From an uncultured Methylophilaceae bacterium (lineage in GTDB: Bacteria > Pseudomonadota > Gammaproteobacteria > Burkholderiales > Methylophilaceae), in assembly GCA_903870995.1 (NCBI GenBank), contig CAIQFD010000015.1, positions 16,721 to 80,720 on the forward strand: a stretch of 64,000 nucleotides of DNA. Reading direction: 5' to 3'. Within the stretch, counting starts at the first letter, position 1, and the number at the start of each line of letters is the position of its first letter. The notes below the pieces were generated by a model. It saw only the letters and a program-made list of their open reading frames with translations. It searched no databases and had not been told where the DNA came from. Positions 37,939-48,467 of the stretch are shown here, in pieces. The translations under genes and the position numbers were made by a program.

Positions 37939-38759
37939 ACGCTATTCTGAAAAATCCGCTAGCACTTGCTGGCCTCATTATTATTGCCATCATCTCCTTT
38001 ATGGCAGTATTTGCGCCACTGATCGCGCCTTTCGACCCCGATGCGATTAACGTCAAAAGCATTTTACTTGCGCCTTCATCATCCCATTGGATGGGGACAG
38101 ACGGTCTGGGCCGCGACGTATACTCACGCATGCTATTTGGTGCTCGCATATCGCTTTTAGTCGGAATCGTAGCTGTTGGTATTGCCACAATTATTGGCAT
38201 TGTCCTAGGGGCCTTAGCAGGCTTCTATCGTGGATGGGCAGACACTGTCATCATGCGATTGGTGGATGTCATGCTTTCCATCCCTACATTCTTCTTAATT
38301 CTCGCCGTGATTGCCTTCCTCACCCCCTCTATATGGAACATTATGATTGTGATTGGCCTCACGTCTTGGATGGGCGTCACGCGCTTAGTGCGCGCAGAGT
38401 TCTTAAGCCTAAGAAATCGTGAGTTCGTCCTTGCATCACAAACATTGGGCGCTCAAGATAGTCGTCTCATTTTCAAACAGCTCTTACCAAATAGCCTAAC
38501 CCCCATCATCGTTAGCTCTGTATTGGGAGTTGCCAGTGCAGTATTGGTTGAATCAGGATTAAGCTTTTTGGGACTAGGGGTACAGGCTCCGCAGGCCTCT
38601 TGGGGCAACATCCTCACCGATGGTAAAGAATATATCGAGTTTGCTTGGTGGCTATCTCTCTTTCCTGGCCTTGCCATATTAATTACCGTGATGGGTTATA
38701 ATTTGCTTGGTGAAGGTTTGCGCGATGCGCTAGACCCAAGAACATCGAATAACAAATAG
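37935..38759 (+). CDS. Peptide ABC transporter permease, DppC/OppC type
   Basis: 274 residues, C-type permease with five to six transmembrane segments, the N-terminal LAPSSSHWMGTDGLGRDVYSR signature and the EAA loop LGAQDSRLIFKQLLPNS. It completes the permease pair. No ATPase genes (DppD/DppF type) follow; fabI comes next after 28 bp. The transporter must borrow ATPases encoded elsewhere. Confidence 0.92.
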   Translation: MNAILKNPLALAGLIIIAIISFMAVFAPLIAPFDPDAINVKSILLAPSSSHWMGTDGLGRDVYSRMLFGARISLLVGIVAVGIATIIGIVLGALAGFYRGWADTVIMRLVDVMLSIPTFFLILAVIAFLTPSIWNIMIVIGLTSWMGVTRLVRAEFLSLRNREFVLASQTLGAQDSRLIFKQLLPNSLTPIIVSSVLGVASAVLVESGLSFLGLGVQAPQASWGNILTDGKEYIEFAWWLSLFPGLAILITVMGYNLLGEGLRDALDPRTSNNK

Positions 38760-38787
38760 AAATTTTGACTTTTAAGGAAAGCTACTC

Positions 38788-39573
38788 ATGGGATTCCTCA
38801 CTGGAAAACGTGTATTAATCGTTGGTCTATTAAGTAATCGTTCCATTGCTTACGGCATTGCAGAAGCGATGAAACGCGAAGGTGCAGAACTTGCCTTTAC
38901 CTATCAAATCGATAAATTTGAAGATCGCGTTAAAAAATTAGCTGCGGAATTTGATTCATCTATCGTATTGCCTTGTGACGTTGGTAGCGATGAGCAAATC
39001 GATGCGCTATTCCCAGCATTGGCAAAACATTGGGATGGTATTGACGTGATTGTTCACTCAGTCGCTTTTGTACCTAAAGATGCTTTGGATGGCGATTACT
39101 TAGAAAAAGTAACACGCGAATACTTCCGTATCGCCCATGACATCAGCTCTTACAGCTTCGCAGCGCTTGCAAAAGCAGCGATGCCAATGATGGAAGGCCG
39201 CAATGGTAGCCTGCTCACCATCAGCTATTTAGGTGCAGAACGCACATTACCTAATTACAACGTGATGGGCGTAGCAAAAGCCAGCTTGGAAGCTAATGTG
39301 CGCTACATGGCACAAAGCTTAGGCCCTAAAGGCATTCGCGTAAATGCTGTCTCTGCTGGCCCAATTAAAACACTTGCAGCTTCAGGCATTGCTGATTTCG
39401 ACAAGATGCAAGGCTTTAACGAGAAACATGCGCCGCTACGTCGTAACGTTACCATTGAAGAAGTCGGCAATGTATCAGCCTTCTTATGTAGCGATTTAGC
39501 TTCAGGCGTGACGGGTGAAATTACTTACGTTGATGGCGGTATGAATATTACTGCAGCTGGTATCGTAGACTAA
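38788..39573 (+). CDS. fabI: Enoyl-[acyl-carrier-protein] reductase (NADH)
   Basis: Last reduction step of each fatty acid elongation cycle. The 261-residue short-chain dehydrogenase has the atypical FabI nucleotide motif ([15 protein letters not shown]) and the catalytic Tyr147, Tyr157 and Lys164 in [19 protein letters not shown], one position shifted from E. coli. It has its own strong ribosome site (AAGGAAAG) and is closed by a bidirectional terminator. Confidence 0.96.
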   Translation: MGFLTGKRVLIVGLLSNRSIAYGIAEAMKREGAELAFTYQIDKFEDRVKKLAAEFDSSIVLPCDVGSDEQIDALFPALAKHWDGIDVIVHSVAFVPKDALDGDYLEKVTREYFRIAHDISSYSFAALAKAAMPMMEGRNGSLLTISYLGAERTLPNYNVMGVAKASLEANVRYMAQSLGPKGIRVNAVSAGPIKTLAASGIADFDKMQGFNEKHAPLRRNVTIEEVGNVSAFLCSDLASGVTGEITYVDGGMNITAAGIVD

Positions 39574-39592
39574 ATCACATTAGGCAACACAA

Positions 39593-39628
39593 AACAAAAA
39601 AGCCGTTCATCTGAACGGCTTTTTTGTT
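39593..39628. terminator. Bidirectional terminator between fabI and ppiD
   Basis: A 17-pair perfect inverted repeat centred at 39610-39611; core AGCCGTTCA/TGAACGGCT flanked by A6 on one side and T6 on the other. It can end transcription of fabI (plus) and ppiD (minus). Confidence 0.92.
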
Positions 39629-39656
39629 ATTCATCGCATCTATTGATACTAATCAG

Positions 39657-41558
39657 TTATTGACCTTGAGCACTGTCGCTCATCATCAAGCGCGTATTCA
39701 CAAAAACCTTCTTATTCGCTTTAAGAGAGCCGATATAAGCTGACGCGTATTCAGAAGCCACTGCGGTTCTTAAATCAAGCAATGCTGTTTTCTTAGCATC
39801 ATCATCTGCGAGTTTATTTTGAACAGCCGTTACTTTAATCAATAAATACCCTTTTTTACTGTCAGCAATGCCCGCATAAGCTGGAAGGGTTTTTGTATCG
39901 ATCTTAAAGACGTTAGACATCGTCAAGTCGGTTAACCCCTGAGCGTTTTTACGATCCACCAAGACTGGCGCAATCCAATCAAGACCAGCAGCGTCTTTCC
40001 CTGCTTTTAGGCTCGCTAAAGACGTCGTACCTTTATCAATCGCTAATTTAGTTGCCTTTTCAATCTTCAACAAATCTTCAATACCACCCTTAACCTCATC
40101 AAAGCTACGTGGGGCAGACGGCTTGTAATCAACAACACGCGCTGAAACTAAAGTATTGTTAGATACTTCAACCGCTTCAGTATTGCGCTTGTCTTTAAGA
40201 ACCTCATCCGTAAATACAAGTGTCATTAACTTATCATTCTTAAAGAACTTAGCGCCATCAGCGAAACTCAACCACTCAGTTTTTTGAACGGTCAATCCAT
40301 AAGTATCAGCCGCAGGTTGCAAGCTGTTCGACTGTTCATACACTGTCGCGCTAAAAGCTTCTGCTTGTTCAGAGAATTTAGCTAAAGCTTTTTGATACAT
40401 CAACTCTGCACGAATTTGAGGCTTTAAAGCATCAAAACCCTGACCCTGGCCAACAATATTCGTCAGCTTAATAATATGGTACCCAAAGTCAGACTGAACC
40501 AAGCCACTAATATCACCCTGCTTCATTGAGAATGCAGCATCTTCAAAAGGCTTCACCATTGCACCGCGAGCGAATGTACCAAGGTCACCGCCCTTTTCAG
40601 CCGAGCCTGGATCTTGTGAGTATTTTTTAGCAAGTTCAGCAAATTTTGCTGGGTTCTTTTTAACTTCCGCTAACACTTGCTCAGCTTTTTTCTTCGCTTC
40701 AGCTTTTGCTTCTGGCGTAGCCGTTGCAGATACACCGATTAAGATGTGGCTGGCTTGGCGTTGCTCATTCCCTTGGAATTTAGATGCATTTTCATCATAG
40801 AATTTTTTAGCTTCTTCTTCTGTCGTTTGCATCTTAGGAATTAGGGTGTTGGCCGACATCATCACGAACTCAAGCTTCACTTGCTCAGGCACCTTGAATT
40901 TATCTTTATGCTTGTCGTAATAAGCTTGAACTTCTGAAGGCTCAACTTTCACTTGAGAAATAAAATCTGCTGATTTGACTTCAGCAATTGTCACTTCACG
41001 TTGCTGATGTTCAACATTCAATACTGCATTCTCAACAGCCTTCGATGTAAAAGCCAAACCCGGAATACCATCACGAACTTGTTGTAACAACAGTTCATTA
41101 CGCATCTTGCCTTCAAACTGAGATGGCGTCATTTGATTTTGACTTAATAGCTTGTCATACACCTCTTGTGAAAATTTCCCACCTTGCTGGAATTCAGGAA
41201 GCGTCGTAATAAACTGGGCCAACTGTTCGTTTGTCACTTTAAAGTGACTGTGTGCCACCTCGGCATTTAATAACCGTGTATTAATTAAACGATCAAGTAC
41301 AGACTGTTTAACCTCTGGAGAGTCTAAGGCACCAATATCTTTTGGATTTTCTTTCTGCAGACGGTCTCTTAGACTTTGCATGGCATTACGATATTCTTGG
41401 ACAGAAATCGTTGCACCATCAACTTTAGCAACCGAAGCACCAGCGCCAGCGTCTTTTAAATAAGCATCAATACCAAATAAAGCAAATGGCACTGTAATTA
41501 AAGTCAAAATTAGCTTTGCCAACCAACCTTTAGAATGCGCGCGAATAGCTTCCAACAT
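39657..41558 (-). CDS. ppiD: Periplasmic folding chaperone/PPIase PpiD
   Basis: 633 residues anchored by an N-terminal helix (about 15-33), with the body in the periplasm. A SurA-like chaperone region comes first, then a parvulin PPIase domain at about 265-375 ([10 protein letters not shown] to FGYHIIKL). It assists proteins leaving the Sec translocon. It is the last gene of the lon-hupB-tRNA-ppiD order seen in many proteobacteria. A 260 bp gap with tRNA terminator separates it from the tRNAs, so it probably has its own promoter. I see candidate hexamers near 41600 but none convincing. Confidence 0.94.
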   Translation of the reverse strand: MLEAIRAHSKGWLAKLILTLITVPFALFGIDAYLKDAGAGASVAKVDGATISVQEYRNAMQSLRDRLQKENPKDIGALDSPEVKQSVLDRLINTRLLNAEVAHSHFKVTNEQLAQFITTLPEFQQGGKFSQEVYDKLLSQNQMTPSQFEGKMRNELLLQQVRDGIPGLAFTSKAVENAVLNVEHQQREVTIAEVKSADFISQVKVEPSEVQAYYDKHKDKFKVPEQVKLEFVMMSANTLIPKMQTTEEEAKKFYDENASKFQGNEQRQASHILIGVSATATPEAKAEAKKKAEQVLAEVKKNPAKFAELAKKYSQDPGSAEKGGDLGTFARGAMVKPFEDAAFSMKQGDISGLVQSDFGYHIIKLTNIVGQGQGFDALKPQIRAELMYQKALAKFSEQAEAFSATVYEQSNSLQPAADTYGLTVQKTEWLSFADGAKFFKNDKLMTLVFTDEVLKDKRNTEAVEVSNNTLVSARVVDYKPSAPRSFDEVKGGIEDLLKIEKATKLAIDKGTTSLASLKAGKDAAGLDWIAPVLVDRKNAQGLTDLTMSNVFKIDTKTLPAYAGIADSKKGYLLIKVTAVQNKLADDDAKKTALLDLRTAVASEYASAYIGSLKANKKVFVNTRLMMSDSAQGQ

Positions 41559-41786
41559 AACGATTACACCTTCGATTTAATAAAGTAAGTACACCATCTT
41601 TAAGTCAATATTGGAACTGGAAAGTTCTCAAAAAAGACTCAAATTTGTATGATGCTAAATTGTAAATAATTGGTAAATATACCACACTAGAGTAAGGCTT
41701 GACAGGCTTAAGCGCATTAAGAAACTCGCGAAAGAAATGACTAAGTTTATAAAAGCATAAGCGAGAGGATTTGAACCGTAGAAAGC

Positions 41787-41816
41787 AAAAAAGCGAATCT
41801 TTCGATTCGCTTTTTT
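41787..41816 (-). terminator. Terminator after the tRNA pair
   Basis: Perfect inverted repeat AAAAAAGCGAATC/GATTCGCTTTTTT with a TTTC loop, directly downstream of tRNA-Asp on the minus strand, with a T6 run in that direction. It is symmetric and could also act on the plus strand. Confidence 0.88.
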
Positions 41817-41818
41817 CT

Positions 41819-41895
41819 TGGCGGAGTGGACGGGACTCGAACCCGCGACCCCCGGCGTGACAGGCCGGTATTCTAACCAACTGAACTACCACTCC
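41819..41895 (-). tRNA. tRNA-Asp (anticodon GTC)
   Basis: 77 nt including an encoded CCA. Acceptor GGAGTGG pairs with CCACTCC; discriminator G. The D arm, T arm (GGGTTCGAGTCCC) and anticodon loop CTGTCAC with GTC are all regular, and the sequence is close to E. coli tRNA-Asp. It follows tRNA-Val by 56 bp. Confidence 0.97.
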
Positions 41896-41951
41896 AAAAC
41901 TTTGCGCTACACCTCAATAAAAAGGTCTAACGACTTTTTCCGCTGGTTGAA

Positions 41952-42027
41952 TGGTGGGTGATGACGGGGTCGAACCGCCGACATTCGCCTTGTAAGGGCG
42001 ACGCTCTACCAACTGAGCTAATCACCC
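41952..42027 (-). tRNA. tRNA-Val (anticodon TAC)
   Basis: 76 nt including an encoded CCA. Acceptor GGGTGAT pairs with ATCACCC; D-loop AGCTCAGTTGGTAGAGC; anticodon loop CTTACAA with TAC; T arm GGCGGTTCGACCCCGTC. It starts only 22 bp after the hupB stop, so it is likely to be processed from the hupB transcript. Confidence 0.97.
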
Positions 42028-42049
42028 ATTCGTTAACCAACGAAGACCG

Positions 42050-42322
42050 CTAGTTTACAGCATCTTTAAGTGCTTTACCAGCCCTAAATTTAGGAGAATT
42101 TGCTGCCTTGATAGAAATTGTTGCGCCAGTACGTGGGTTACGGCCGTTACGAGCAGCACGTTTACCTACATAAAATGTACCGAAGCCGATAAGTGTGACT
42201 AAATCACCTTTTTTCAATGCGCCAGTTACTGCTGATGTTGTTGCGTCCAATGCACGACCCGCTGCAGCTTTCGAGATTCCAGCGGCTTTAGCGATTTGGT
42301 CGATTAGCTCTGATTTATTCAC
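42050..42322 (-). CDS. hupB: DNA-binding protein HU-beta
   Basis: Histone-like nucleoid protein that bends DNA as a dimer. The 90-residue protein starts at a GTG ([15 protein letters not shown]) behind an AAGGGG ribosome site and has the DNA-clasp arm motif [10 protein letters not shown]. Gene order lon-hupB-tRNA is conserved. A strong promoter lies 60-90 bp upstream. Confidence 0.96.
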   Translation of the reverse strand: MNKSELIDQIAKAAGISKAAAGRALDATTSAVTGALKKGDLVTLIGFGTFYVGKRAARNGRNPRTGATISIKAANSPKFRAGKALKDAVN

Positions 42323-42381
42323 TTGTATCCCCTTTCGGTTTTAATTATAGAACAGGCTAGGTAAAAGCCCTGCTACCTTAC

Positions 42382-42411
42382 TTTATATCAAGTGTCAAAA
42401 GCCTGTGTCAA
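42382..42411 (-). promoter_or_regulatory. Strong sigma-70 promoter of hupB-tRNA
   Basis: TTGACA (42406-42411), 18 bp spacer, TATAAA (42382-42387). A second TTGACA copy sits inside the spacer (42393-42398), and a separate TATAAT lies downstream at 42344-42349. The perfect -35 fits heavy expression of HU and tRNA. Confidence 0.65.
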
Positions 42412-42433
42412 GCCTTTAACACCAAATATTGCA

Positions 42434-44875
42434 TTAATGTTTGGTTATGGTTGAAACTTCGACCTCTTTTACCTCATTCACAACATCTGCAACAGCCACA
42501 ACCTCTTCTACAACCTCAGGCATACGCTCTAAAGCATATTCCAAGACCTCATCAATCCATTTTACAGGATGGATTTCTAATCCATTTTTTACATTCTCAG
42601 GAATCTCTGTCAAATCTTTCACGTTTTGGTCAGGAATCAAAACAGTCTTGATGCCACCACGATGCGCTGCTAAAAGCTTTTCTTTCAAACCACCAATTGG
42701 TAACACCTCGCCTCGCAAGGTGATTTCACCGGTCATCGCGACATCAGCACGAACTGGAATATTCGTTAGCACTGAAACCAGTGCTGTCGTAATGCCAATA
42801 CCAGCACTTGGGCCATCCTTAGGCGTTGCTCCCTCAGGGAAGTGGATATGAATGTCATTCTTTTCATAAAAGTCCTGAGGAATACCTAGACGTTTAGCAC
42901 GGCTTCGCACGACGCTCATTGCCGCTTGAATCGACTCTTGCATCACGTCGCCAAGCTTGCCCGTAGTGATTGTCTTGCCTTTACCTGGCATCGCCACTGA
43001 CTCAATCGTTAACAAATCACCACCCACTTGTGTCCAAGCTAAGCCTGTTACTTGACCTACTTGATTTTCTTTTGCGGCAAGGCCGTAATCAAAACGCTGA
43101 ACACCAAGGTACTTCTCTACGATTTCCGGCGTCACGACAATCTGCTCAACCTTGCTATCTTTAGCCAAGCTTAATTTTGCCGTTAAAATATCTTTCACAA
43201 CCTTACGACAAATTTTTGAAATTTCCCTATCAAGGCTACGAACACCCGCTTCACGTGTGTAGTAACGAATAATTTCCTGTACAGATGCTTCAGAAATTTC
43301 AATCTCAGTCGCTTTTAAACCATGCGCTTTTAACTGCTTAGGCACCAAGTAACGCATCGCAATATTGAGTTTTTCATCTTCTGTATATCCAGCAAGACGA
43401 ATAATCTCCATACGATCCATCAAGGCCTCTGGAATATTGAGTGAGTTAGACGTTGCCACAAACATCACATCGGACAAATCGTATTCAACTTCAACGTAAT
43501 GATCGACAAAAGTATGGTTTTGTTCTGGATCAAGCACCTCAAGCAATGCAGATGAAGGGTCACCACGCATGTCTTGACCCATCTTATCCACCTCATCCAA
43601 TAGGAATAAAGGATTCTTCACGGATACTTTTGCCATGCTTTGCAAAATCTTACCTGGCATAGAGCCAATGTAAGTGCGACGATGACCACGAATCTCAGAC
43701 TCATCACGCACACCACCTAAAGCAACGCGCACAAATTTACGGTTAATTGCTTTAGCGATGCTTTGACCAAGCGAAGTCTTACCCACGCCAGGAGGACCAA
43801 CCAAACATAAGATTGGCGCTTTTGATTTATCAACGCGTTGTTGAACAGCAAGATACTCAACAATACGCTCTTTCACTTTCTCAAGACCGTAATGGTCTTC
43901 ATCAAGGATACGTTGCGCCTCAACCAAGTCTTTATGGATTTTGGTTTTCTTCTTCCAAGGCAGATTAACCAATGTTTCAATGTAGTTACGTACCACGCTA
44001 GCTTCCGCTGACATCGGCGACATCATTCTTAGCTTCTTCATTTCCGAATTAGCTTTATCCAACGCCTCTTTTGGCATTTTTGCGGCATCAATTTTCTTAG
44101 CTAACTCGTCGATATCCGCATTCTCGTCCTGCTCGCCAAGCTCTTTCTGAATTGCTTTCACTTGCTCATTCAAATAGTACTCACGCTGACTCTTTTCCAT
44201 TTGGCGTTTTACTCGCCCGCGGATGCGTTTCTCTACCTGCAAGATATCAATCTCGCCTTCCATCACGCCAAGTAAATGCTCAAGACGTTGAGAGACGCTA
44301 AACATCTCAAGAATGCTTTGCTTTTCTTCCAACTTCAACGTGAGGTGCGCTGTGATAGTGTCAGCCAAACGACTTGCATCTTCGATCGTTGCAAGTGAAG
44401 TCAAAATCTCAGGTGGGATTTTTTTATTGAGTTTTACGTATTGGTCAAACTGCGTAAAAACAGTGCGCATCAAGGCTTGCACTTCATGATCATCTTCTGG
44501 TGCATCAACAATGACTTCAGCTTTCGCTGTAAAACACTCTTCCGTATCTTGAAACTCAACCAATTTAGCGCGACTAACCCCCTCAACCAACACCTTTACC
44601 GTGCCATCAGGCAACTTAAGCATCTGCAGCACGGTGGCAATCGTGCCGACTTCATAGAGGTCAGATGCGTCAGGTTCGTCTTTATTTGCGGATTTTTGCG
44701 CCACCAAAAAGATTTGCTTGTTACCTTCAGAAGCAATTTCTAGGGCTTTTACTGATTTAGCACGCCCCACAAAAAGTGGAATAACCAGATGCGGGTAAAC
44801 GACCACATCGCGCAATGGCAATAGCGGCAAAAATCCTGCGTCTGGGGTAAAAGTTGGCAATGTTTGTTCTGTCAT
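42434..44875 (-). CDS. lon: ATP-dependent Lon protease
   Basis: Cytosolic AAA+ serine protease that removes misfolded and regulatory proteins. The 813-residue protein has the N-terminal substrate-binding domain ([19 protein letters not shown]), Walker [10 protein letters not shown] near residue 358, and the Ser/Lys protease site with catalytic Ser near 688 in [10 protein letters not shown]. Length is normal. It is followed by hupB and preceded by clpX. A sigma-32 promoter with hairpin lies upstream. Confidence 0.97.
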   Translation of the reverse strand: MTEQTLPTFTPDAGFLPLLPLRDVVVYPHLVIPLFVGRAKSVKALEIASEGNKQIFLVAQKSANKDEPDASDLYEVGTIATVLQMLKLPDGTVKVLVEGVSRAKLVEFQDTEECFTAKAEVIVDAPEDDHEVQALMRTVFTQFDQYVKLNKKIPPEILTSLATIEDASRLADTITAHLTLKLEEKQSILEMFSVSQRLEHLLGVMEGEIDILQVEKRIRGRVKRQMEKSQREYYLNEQVKAIQKELGEQDENADIDELAKKIDAAKMPKEALDKANSEMKKLRMMSPMSAEASVVRNYIETLVNLPWKKKTKIHKDLVEAQRILDEDHYGLEKVKERIVEYLAVQQRVDKSKAPILCLVGPPGVGKTSLGQSIAKAINRKFVRVALGGVRDESEIRGHRRTYIGSMPGKILQSMAKVSVKNPLFLLDEVDKMGQDMRGDPSSALLEVLDPEQNHTFVDHYVEVEYDLSDVMFVATSNSLNIPEALMDRMEIIRLAGYTEDEKLNIAMRYLVPKQLKAHGLKATEIEISEASVQEIIRYYTREAGVRSLDREISKICRKVVKDILTAKLSLAKDSKVEQIVVTPEIVEKYLGVQRFDYGLAAKENQVGQVTGLAWTQVGGDLLTIESVAMPGKGKTITTGKLGDVMQESIQAAMSVVRSRAKRLGIPQDFYEKNDIHIHFPEGATPKDGPSAGIGITTALVSVLTNIPVRADVAMTGEITLRGEVLPIGGLKEKLLAAHRGGIKTVLIPDQNVKDLTEIPENVKNGLEIHPVKWIDEVLEYALERMPEVVEEVVAVADVVNEVKEVEVSTITKH

Positions 44876-44931
44876 GAGAAAGCCTTTAGCGTTAGCTTCG
44901 TTCGGCGATATACCAAACGTGTATGCAATCT

Positions 44932-44959
44932 AGTTGGGGATTAACGCTGGCGCTTCAAG
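44932..44959 (-). promoter_or_regulatory. Sigma-32 heat-shock promoter of lon
   Basis: On the minus strand, CTTGAAG (44953-44959), 13 bp spacer and CCCCAACT (44932-44939) closely match the RpoH consensus (CTTGAAA and CCCCATNT). It sits 57 bp before the lon ATG. The whole spacer and the -35 lie in a long hairpin. lon is heat-shock controlled in other proteobacteria. Confidence 0.75.
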
Positions 44960-44972
44960 TGCCAGCGTTAAT
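44940..44972. repeat. 12-pair inverted repeat overlapping the lon promoter
   Basis: ATTAACGCTGGC (44940-44951) and GCCAGCGTTAAT (44961-44972) pair perfectly around a 9-nt loop that is itself the sigma-32 -35 element. In the clpX-to-lon direction no T-run follows, so it is not a standard terminator for clpX. A T-rich tract follows only on the plus strand, where no gene ends. Confidence 0.8.
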
Positions 44973-45021
44973 TATTTTTAGTATTTAGATTTCGGTTAAA
45001 TTAAATACCAAAAGAACTTAT

Positions 45022-46290
45022 TTAGCTAGCTGATTCGGCCGTGCGCGGCTCTTCTGAGTAAATCAAGATGGGTGGATTATCACCTTTGATCGTGCCCTCA
45101 TCGACCACAACCTTGCTCAGGTTGGTCATGGAAGGCAAATCAAACATGATTTCAAGCAAAGCGTGCTCCATAATAGAGCGCAAGCCACGCGCACCTGTCT
45201 TACGTTCAAGTGCTTTTTTGGAGATCAAGCGAAGTGCATCTTCACGGAACTCCAACTCAACACCTTCCATCTTGAAGAGCTTAGCGAACTGTTTAGTTAG
45301 GGCATTCTTTGGCTCAACCAAAATTGTCATGAGCGCGTTTTCATCTAGCGACTCTAACGTTGCAATCGCAGGCAAACGACCCACGAACTCAGGGATCAAA
45401 CCAAATTTAATTAAGTCCTCTGGCTCAACGTCGCGTAACACTTCACCGATCGCACGCGAGTCTTCTTTGCTCTTTACTTCAGCACCAAAGCCAATACCAC
45501 CTTTTTCGGAACGTCGGCGAATTACCTTATCCAAGCCATCAAATGCACCACCGCAAATGAAAAGAATATTGGTCGTATCTAACTGAACGAACTCTTGGTT
45601 TGGATGCTTACGACCACCTTGAGGCGGCACAGAAGCCACAGTACCCTCGATTAACTTAAGCAAGGCTTGTTGCACGCCCTCTCCAGAAACATCACGAGTA
45701 ATGGATGGATTCTCTGACTTACGTGAAATCTTGTCGATTTCATCGATATAAACAATGCCACGCTGCGCTTTATCAATGTCATAGTCACATTTTTGAAGCA
45801 ACTTTTGCATGATATTTTCAACGTCTTCACCGACATAACCAGCCTCAGTCAATGTGGTTGCATCCGCCATAACGAATGGCACATCTAAAAGACGCGCTAG
45901 CGTTTGTGCAAGCAAGGTCTTACCTGAGCCAGTAGGGCCAATCACTAAAATGTTACTCTTAGCAATTTCCACATCATCTTTTGCAGTTGGTTGATCTAAA
46001 CGCTTGTAATGGTTGTAAACCGCCACAGCCAAGCTTTTCTTAGCTTGCACCTGACCAATGACATACTGATCAAGATTCGCACAGATCTCTTTCGGCGTTG
46101 GAAGCTTTTTGTCGCCAACTTTTTCGCCATCAGCGGTTTGCGCTTCTTCACGAATAATGTCGTTACAAAGGTCAACGCACTCATCACAAATGAATACAGA
46201 TGGGCCAGCAATCAGTTTTTTAACTTCATGCTGACTTTTACCGCAAAACGAACAATAAAGTAGTTTTTCGTCTGATGCGTTTGTAGTCAT
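45022..46290 (-). CDS. clpX: ATP-dependent Clp protease ATP-binding subunit ClpX
   Basis: AAA+ unfoldase that feeds tagged substrates to ClpP. The 422-residue protein has the N-terminal zinc finger (Cys13, Cys16, Cys35, Cys38), Walker A GPTGSGKT at 118-125, and the pore and sensor segments typical of ClpX ([18 protein letters not shown]). It lies 55 bp after clpP. Confidence 0.97.
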   Translation of the reverse strand: MTTNASDEKLLYCSFCGKSQHEVKKLIAGPSVFICDECVDLCNDIIREEAQTADGEKVGDKKLPTPKEICANLDQYVIGQVQAKKSLAVAVYNHYKRLDQPTAKDDVEIAKSNILVIGPTGSGKTLLAQTLARLLDVPFVMADATTLTEAGYVGEDVENIMQKLLQKCDYDIDKAQRGIVYIDEIDKISRKSENPSITRDVSGEGVQQALLKLIEGTVASVPPQGGRKHPNQEFVQLDTTNILFICGGAFDGLDKVIRRRSEKGGIGFGAEVKSKEDSRAIGEVLRDVEPEDLIKFGLIPEFVGRLPAIATLESLDENALMTILVEPKNALTKQFAKLFKMEGVELEFREDALRLISKKALERKTGARGLRSIMEHALLEIMFDLPSMTNLSKVVVDEGTIKGDNPPILIYSEEPRTAESAS

Positions 46291-46345
46291 TAACTATTCC
46301 TAAATATCTCTATATGAATTTGATGCTTATTTGCTGCAAAGCCAC

Positions 46346-46999
46346 TTAAGCAGCTTCAGGACGATTTTCAATCACTTTATCAATCAAGCCATAAGCTACT
46401 GATTGCTCAGCGCTCATGAAATTATCACGCTCTGTATCGCGGTCAATTTCATCAGCTGTACGGCCCGTGTGGTGCGCCAAAATTTCATTGAGCTTCGCAC
46501 GCAAATACAAAATCTCTTTCGCGTGAATCTCAATATCCGTTGACTGACCTTGGAAGCCGCCAGATGGTTGGTGAATCATAATGCGAGAGTTTGGCAAGCT
46601 AAAACGCTTATCTTTAGCACCAGCCGCCAATAAGAAAGCGCCCATGCTCGCCGCTTGACCAATACACAAAGTGCTCACGTCAGGCTTGATGAATTGCATG
46701 GTGTCATAAATAGACATCCCTGCAGTCACTGAGCCTCCAGGTGAATTGATGTAAAGCGAAATATCCTTATCTGGATTTTCGGCTTCCAAAAACAATAGCT
46801 GGGCCACAACTAAGTTGGCCGTCATGTCATTCACTGGACCAACCAAGAAAATCACGCGTTCTTTAAGTAGGCGTGAGTAAATGTCATAAGAGCGCTCACC
46901 ACGGCCGCTTTGTTCAACGACCATAGGGATATAACCAAGACCTTGCGTATCCATGGTATTCATCATGTCCTTCATCTCGTGGCGACTAGGTGTATGCAT
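46346..46999 (-). CDS. clpP: ATP-dependent Clp protease proteolytic subunit
   Basis: Serine protease of the ClpXP and ClpAP complexes. With the start at 46999 the protein is 217 residues and the catalytic triad is Ser118 (GQAASMGA), His143 (IMIHQPSGG) and Asp192. The first 20 residues would be removed as a propeptide. The start overlaps the tig stop (TAATG), which supports it; internal ATGs at codons 9, 12, 13 and 16 remain possible. Confidence 0.95.
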   Translation of the reverse strand: MHTPSRHEMKDMMNTMDTQGLGYIPMVVEQSGRGERSYDIYSRLLKERVIFLVGPVNDMTANLVVAQLLFLEAENPDKDISLYINSPGGSVTAGMSIYDTMQFIKPDVSTLCIGQAASMGAFLLAAGAKDKRFSLPNSRIMIHQPSGGFQGQSTDIEIHAKEILYLRAKLNEILAHHTGRTADEIDRDTERDNFMSAEQSVAYGLIDKVIENRPEAA

Positions 47000-48303
47000 T
47001 AAGCGTTACCCATTAAATCGTCAAATTTAACTTTTTTGTCTGTTACTTTTGCAGTAGCCAATACCCAGTTCACAACATTTTCTTCAGTTGCCAACGCTGC
47101 TGGCTCATCAAGACGCTTAACGTCATCGTAGTACCAACGCACAACATCTTCAGGACGCTCAAAGCTCACTGAGAATTGATCAACCATCGCACGCACTTGG
47201 TCAGCATTGGCTTGTAATGAGTTCTCATTTACCAAATGCATCAACACTAAGCGCAATGTCGCGCCGCGCCTTGCTTGCTCTTCAAACATTGAAGGCTCAA
47301 GCGTAACGTTAGCCAAATCAACACCACGTTGTTGCAAGTTGTGACGTGACATTTGCATCAAGCGATCGATTTCCATACCAAGCAACGCATTAGGTAAATC
47401 AAATTTAGCATTCGCAACTAGCGCATCAAACACTTGTTCTTTCACATTTTGACGAACGCGCTTAGTCACTTCTTGTGACAAGCTTTCTTTAATTTCAGCT
47501 TTCATTTTTGCAACATCGCCGTCGTCAACGCCCAATGTTTTAGCAAATTCAGCATCAATTTCTGGCAATTTCACTTGTGCAACTTCAACAAAATTTACTT
47601 TGTATGAAACTGTTTTACCAGCCAATTGCTCTGGTTGATGATCCGCTGGATAAGTAATGTCAAAAGTAGCTTCAGCACCCGCTTTAGCACCAACCAAATT
47701 GTCATCAAACTGAGGAACGCGGCCACCTTCACCAATCACCAAATCGATAGTTTGGCTACCAGTGCTTTCCACTTCGTTACCATCAATAGAGGCGCTAAGA
47801 CCAAGCTTCACTTTGTCGCCTTTTTTGGCCGCACGTTTAACTGGTTCAAAGGTAGCGCGTTGTTTAACAAGCACATCCAATGTTCTTTGAACGTCTGCTT
47901 CAGACACTTCTAGCGAAGGACGCTCAACTTTAACTTTACTTAAGTCGCCAATTTCAACTTCTGGGAATACTTCAAAAGTAGCGACATATTCAAACTCTTT
48001 ATCAGCTTCAGCAAATGGCTTGTGCTCAATATTTGGGTATCCAGCAACACGTAGCTTGTTTGATTCAACACCTTCAGAGAATGAGCGCTCAACAGCGTTA
48101 GTCAAAGCCTCATCACGGGCTTGTGCACCGTATTGTTGTTGTACCAATTTTGCTGGCACTTTACCTGGACGGAAACCAGGCAATTTAGCAGTGCGCATCA
48201 ATTGACCGATACGTTGATTAATTTCATCCTCAATTGGTTTCATCGGCACGGTTACCGTCATACGGCGTTCTAGTTTGCTGATGATTTCAACGGTTGCTGA
48301 CAT
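46999..48303 (-). CDS. tig: Trigger factor
   Basis: Ribosome-associated chaperone and peptidyl-prolyl isomerase. The 434-residue protein has the ribosome-binding signature [17 protein letters not shown] in the N-terminal domain, an FKBP domain starting near residue 150 ([13 protein letters not shown]) and a long helical C-terminal domain. It is the first gene of tig-clpP-clpX. Its 5' leader holds a 12-bp palindrome (48378-48389). Confidence 0.96.
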   Translation of the reverse strand: MSATVEIISKLERRMTVTVPMKPIEDEINQRIGQLMRTAKLPGFRPGKVPAKLVQQQYGAQARDEALTNAVERSFSEGVESNKLRVAGYPNIEHKPFAEADKEFEYVATFEVFPEVEIGDLSKVKVERPSLEVSEADVQRTLDVLVKQRATFEPVKRAAKKGDKVKLGLSASIDGNEVESTGSQTIDLVIGEGGRVPQFDDNLVGAKAGAEATFDITYPADHQPEQLAGKTVSYKVNFVEVAQVKLPEIDAEFAKTLGVDDGDVAKMKAEIKESLSQEVTKRVRQNVKEQVFDALVANAKFDLPNALLGMEIDRLMQMSRHNLQQRGVDLANVTLEPSMFEEQARRGATLRLVLMHLVNENSLQANADQVRAMVDQFSVSFERPEDVVRWYYDDVKRLDEPAALATEENVVNWVLATAKVTDKKVKFDDLMGNA

Positions 48304-48411
48304 GTGCTGTGTTCCTTAATTCAAGAAGTGGGTATGTAAATTTGAAGCAAACTGTTTGATTCGTTTACGAAACGCTAAAACAGCTGTTTCTCTTAATTAT
48401 TTAAGCGAAAG

Positions 48412-48439
48412 ATTATAACACAGGAGATTTTTTTGATAA
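48412..48439 (-). promoter_or_regulatory. Sigma-70 promoter of tig-clpP-clpX
   Basis: Minus strand: -35 TTATCA (48434-48439), 16 bp spacer, perfect -10 TATAAT (48412-48417). It is about 110 bp before the tig ATG, between tig and the chpA-like gene. Confidence 0.6.
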
Positions 48440-48467
48440 TCGGCTTTAATAATTGCCGAAAAAAGAC

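Noticed and set aside
41605-41892. 95-codon minus-strand ORF
   Set aside because: Reads through the tRNA-Asp gene and its terminator; the RIPACHAGGRGFESRPLR stretch is a typical false translation of tRNA.
44940-44980. Plus-strand terminator
   Set aside because: Hairpin plus T-rich tract looks like one, but no plus-strand gene ends here; treated as a promoter-embedded inverted repeat.
45068-45586. 172-codon plus-strand ORF
   Set aside because: Antisense to clpX; no ribosome site and low-complexity product.
48425-48465. Possible terminator after the chpA-like gene
   Set aside because: A CGGC/GCCG hairpin is weak and has no T-run in the minus direction; the region is better read as the tig promoter.
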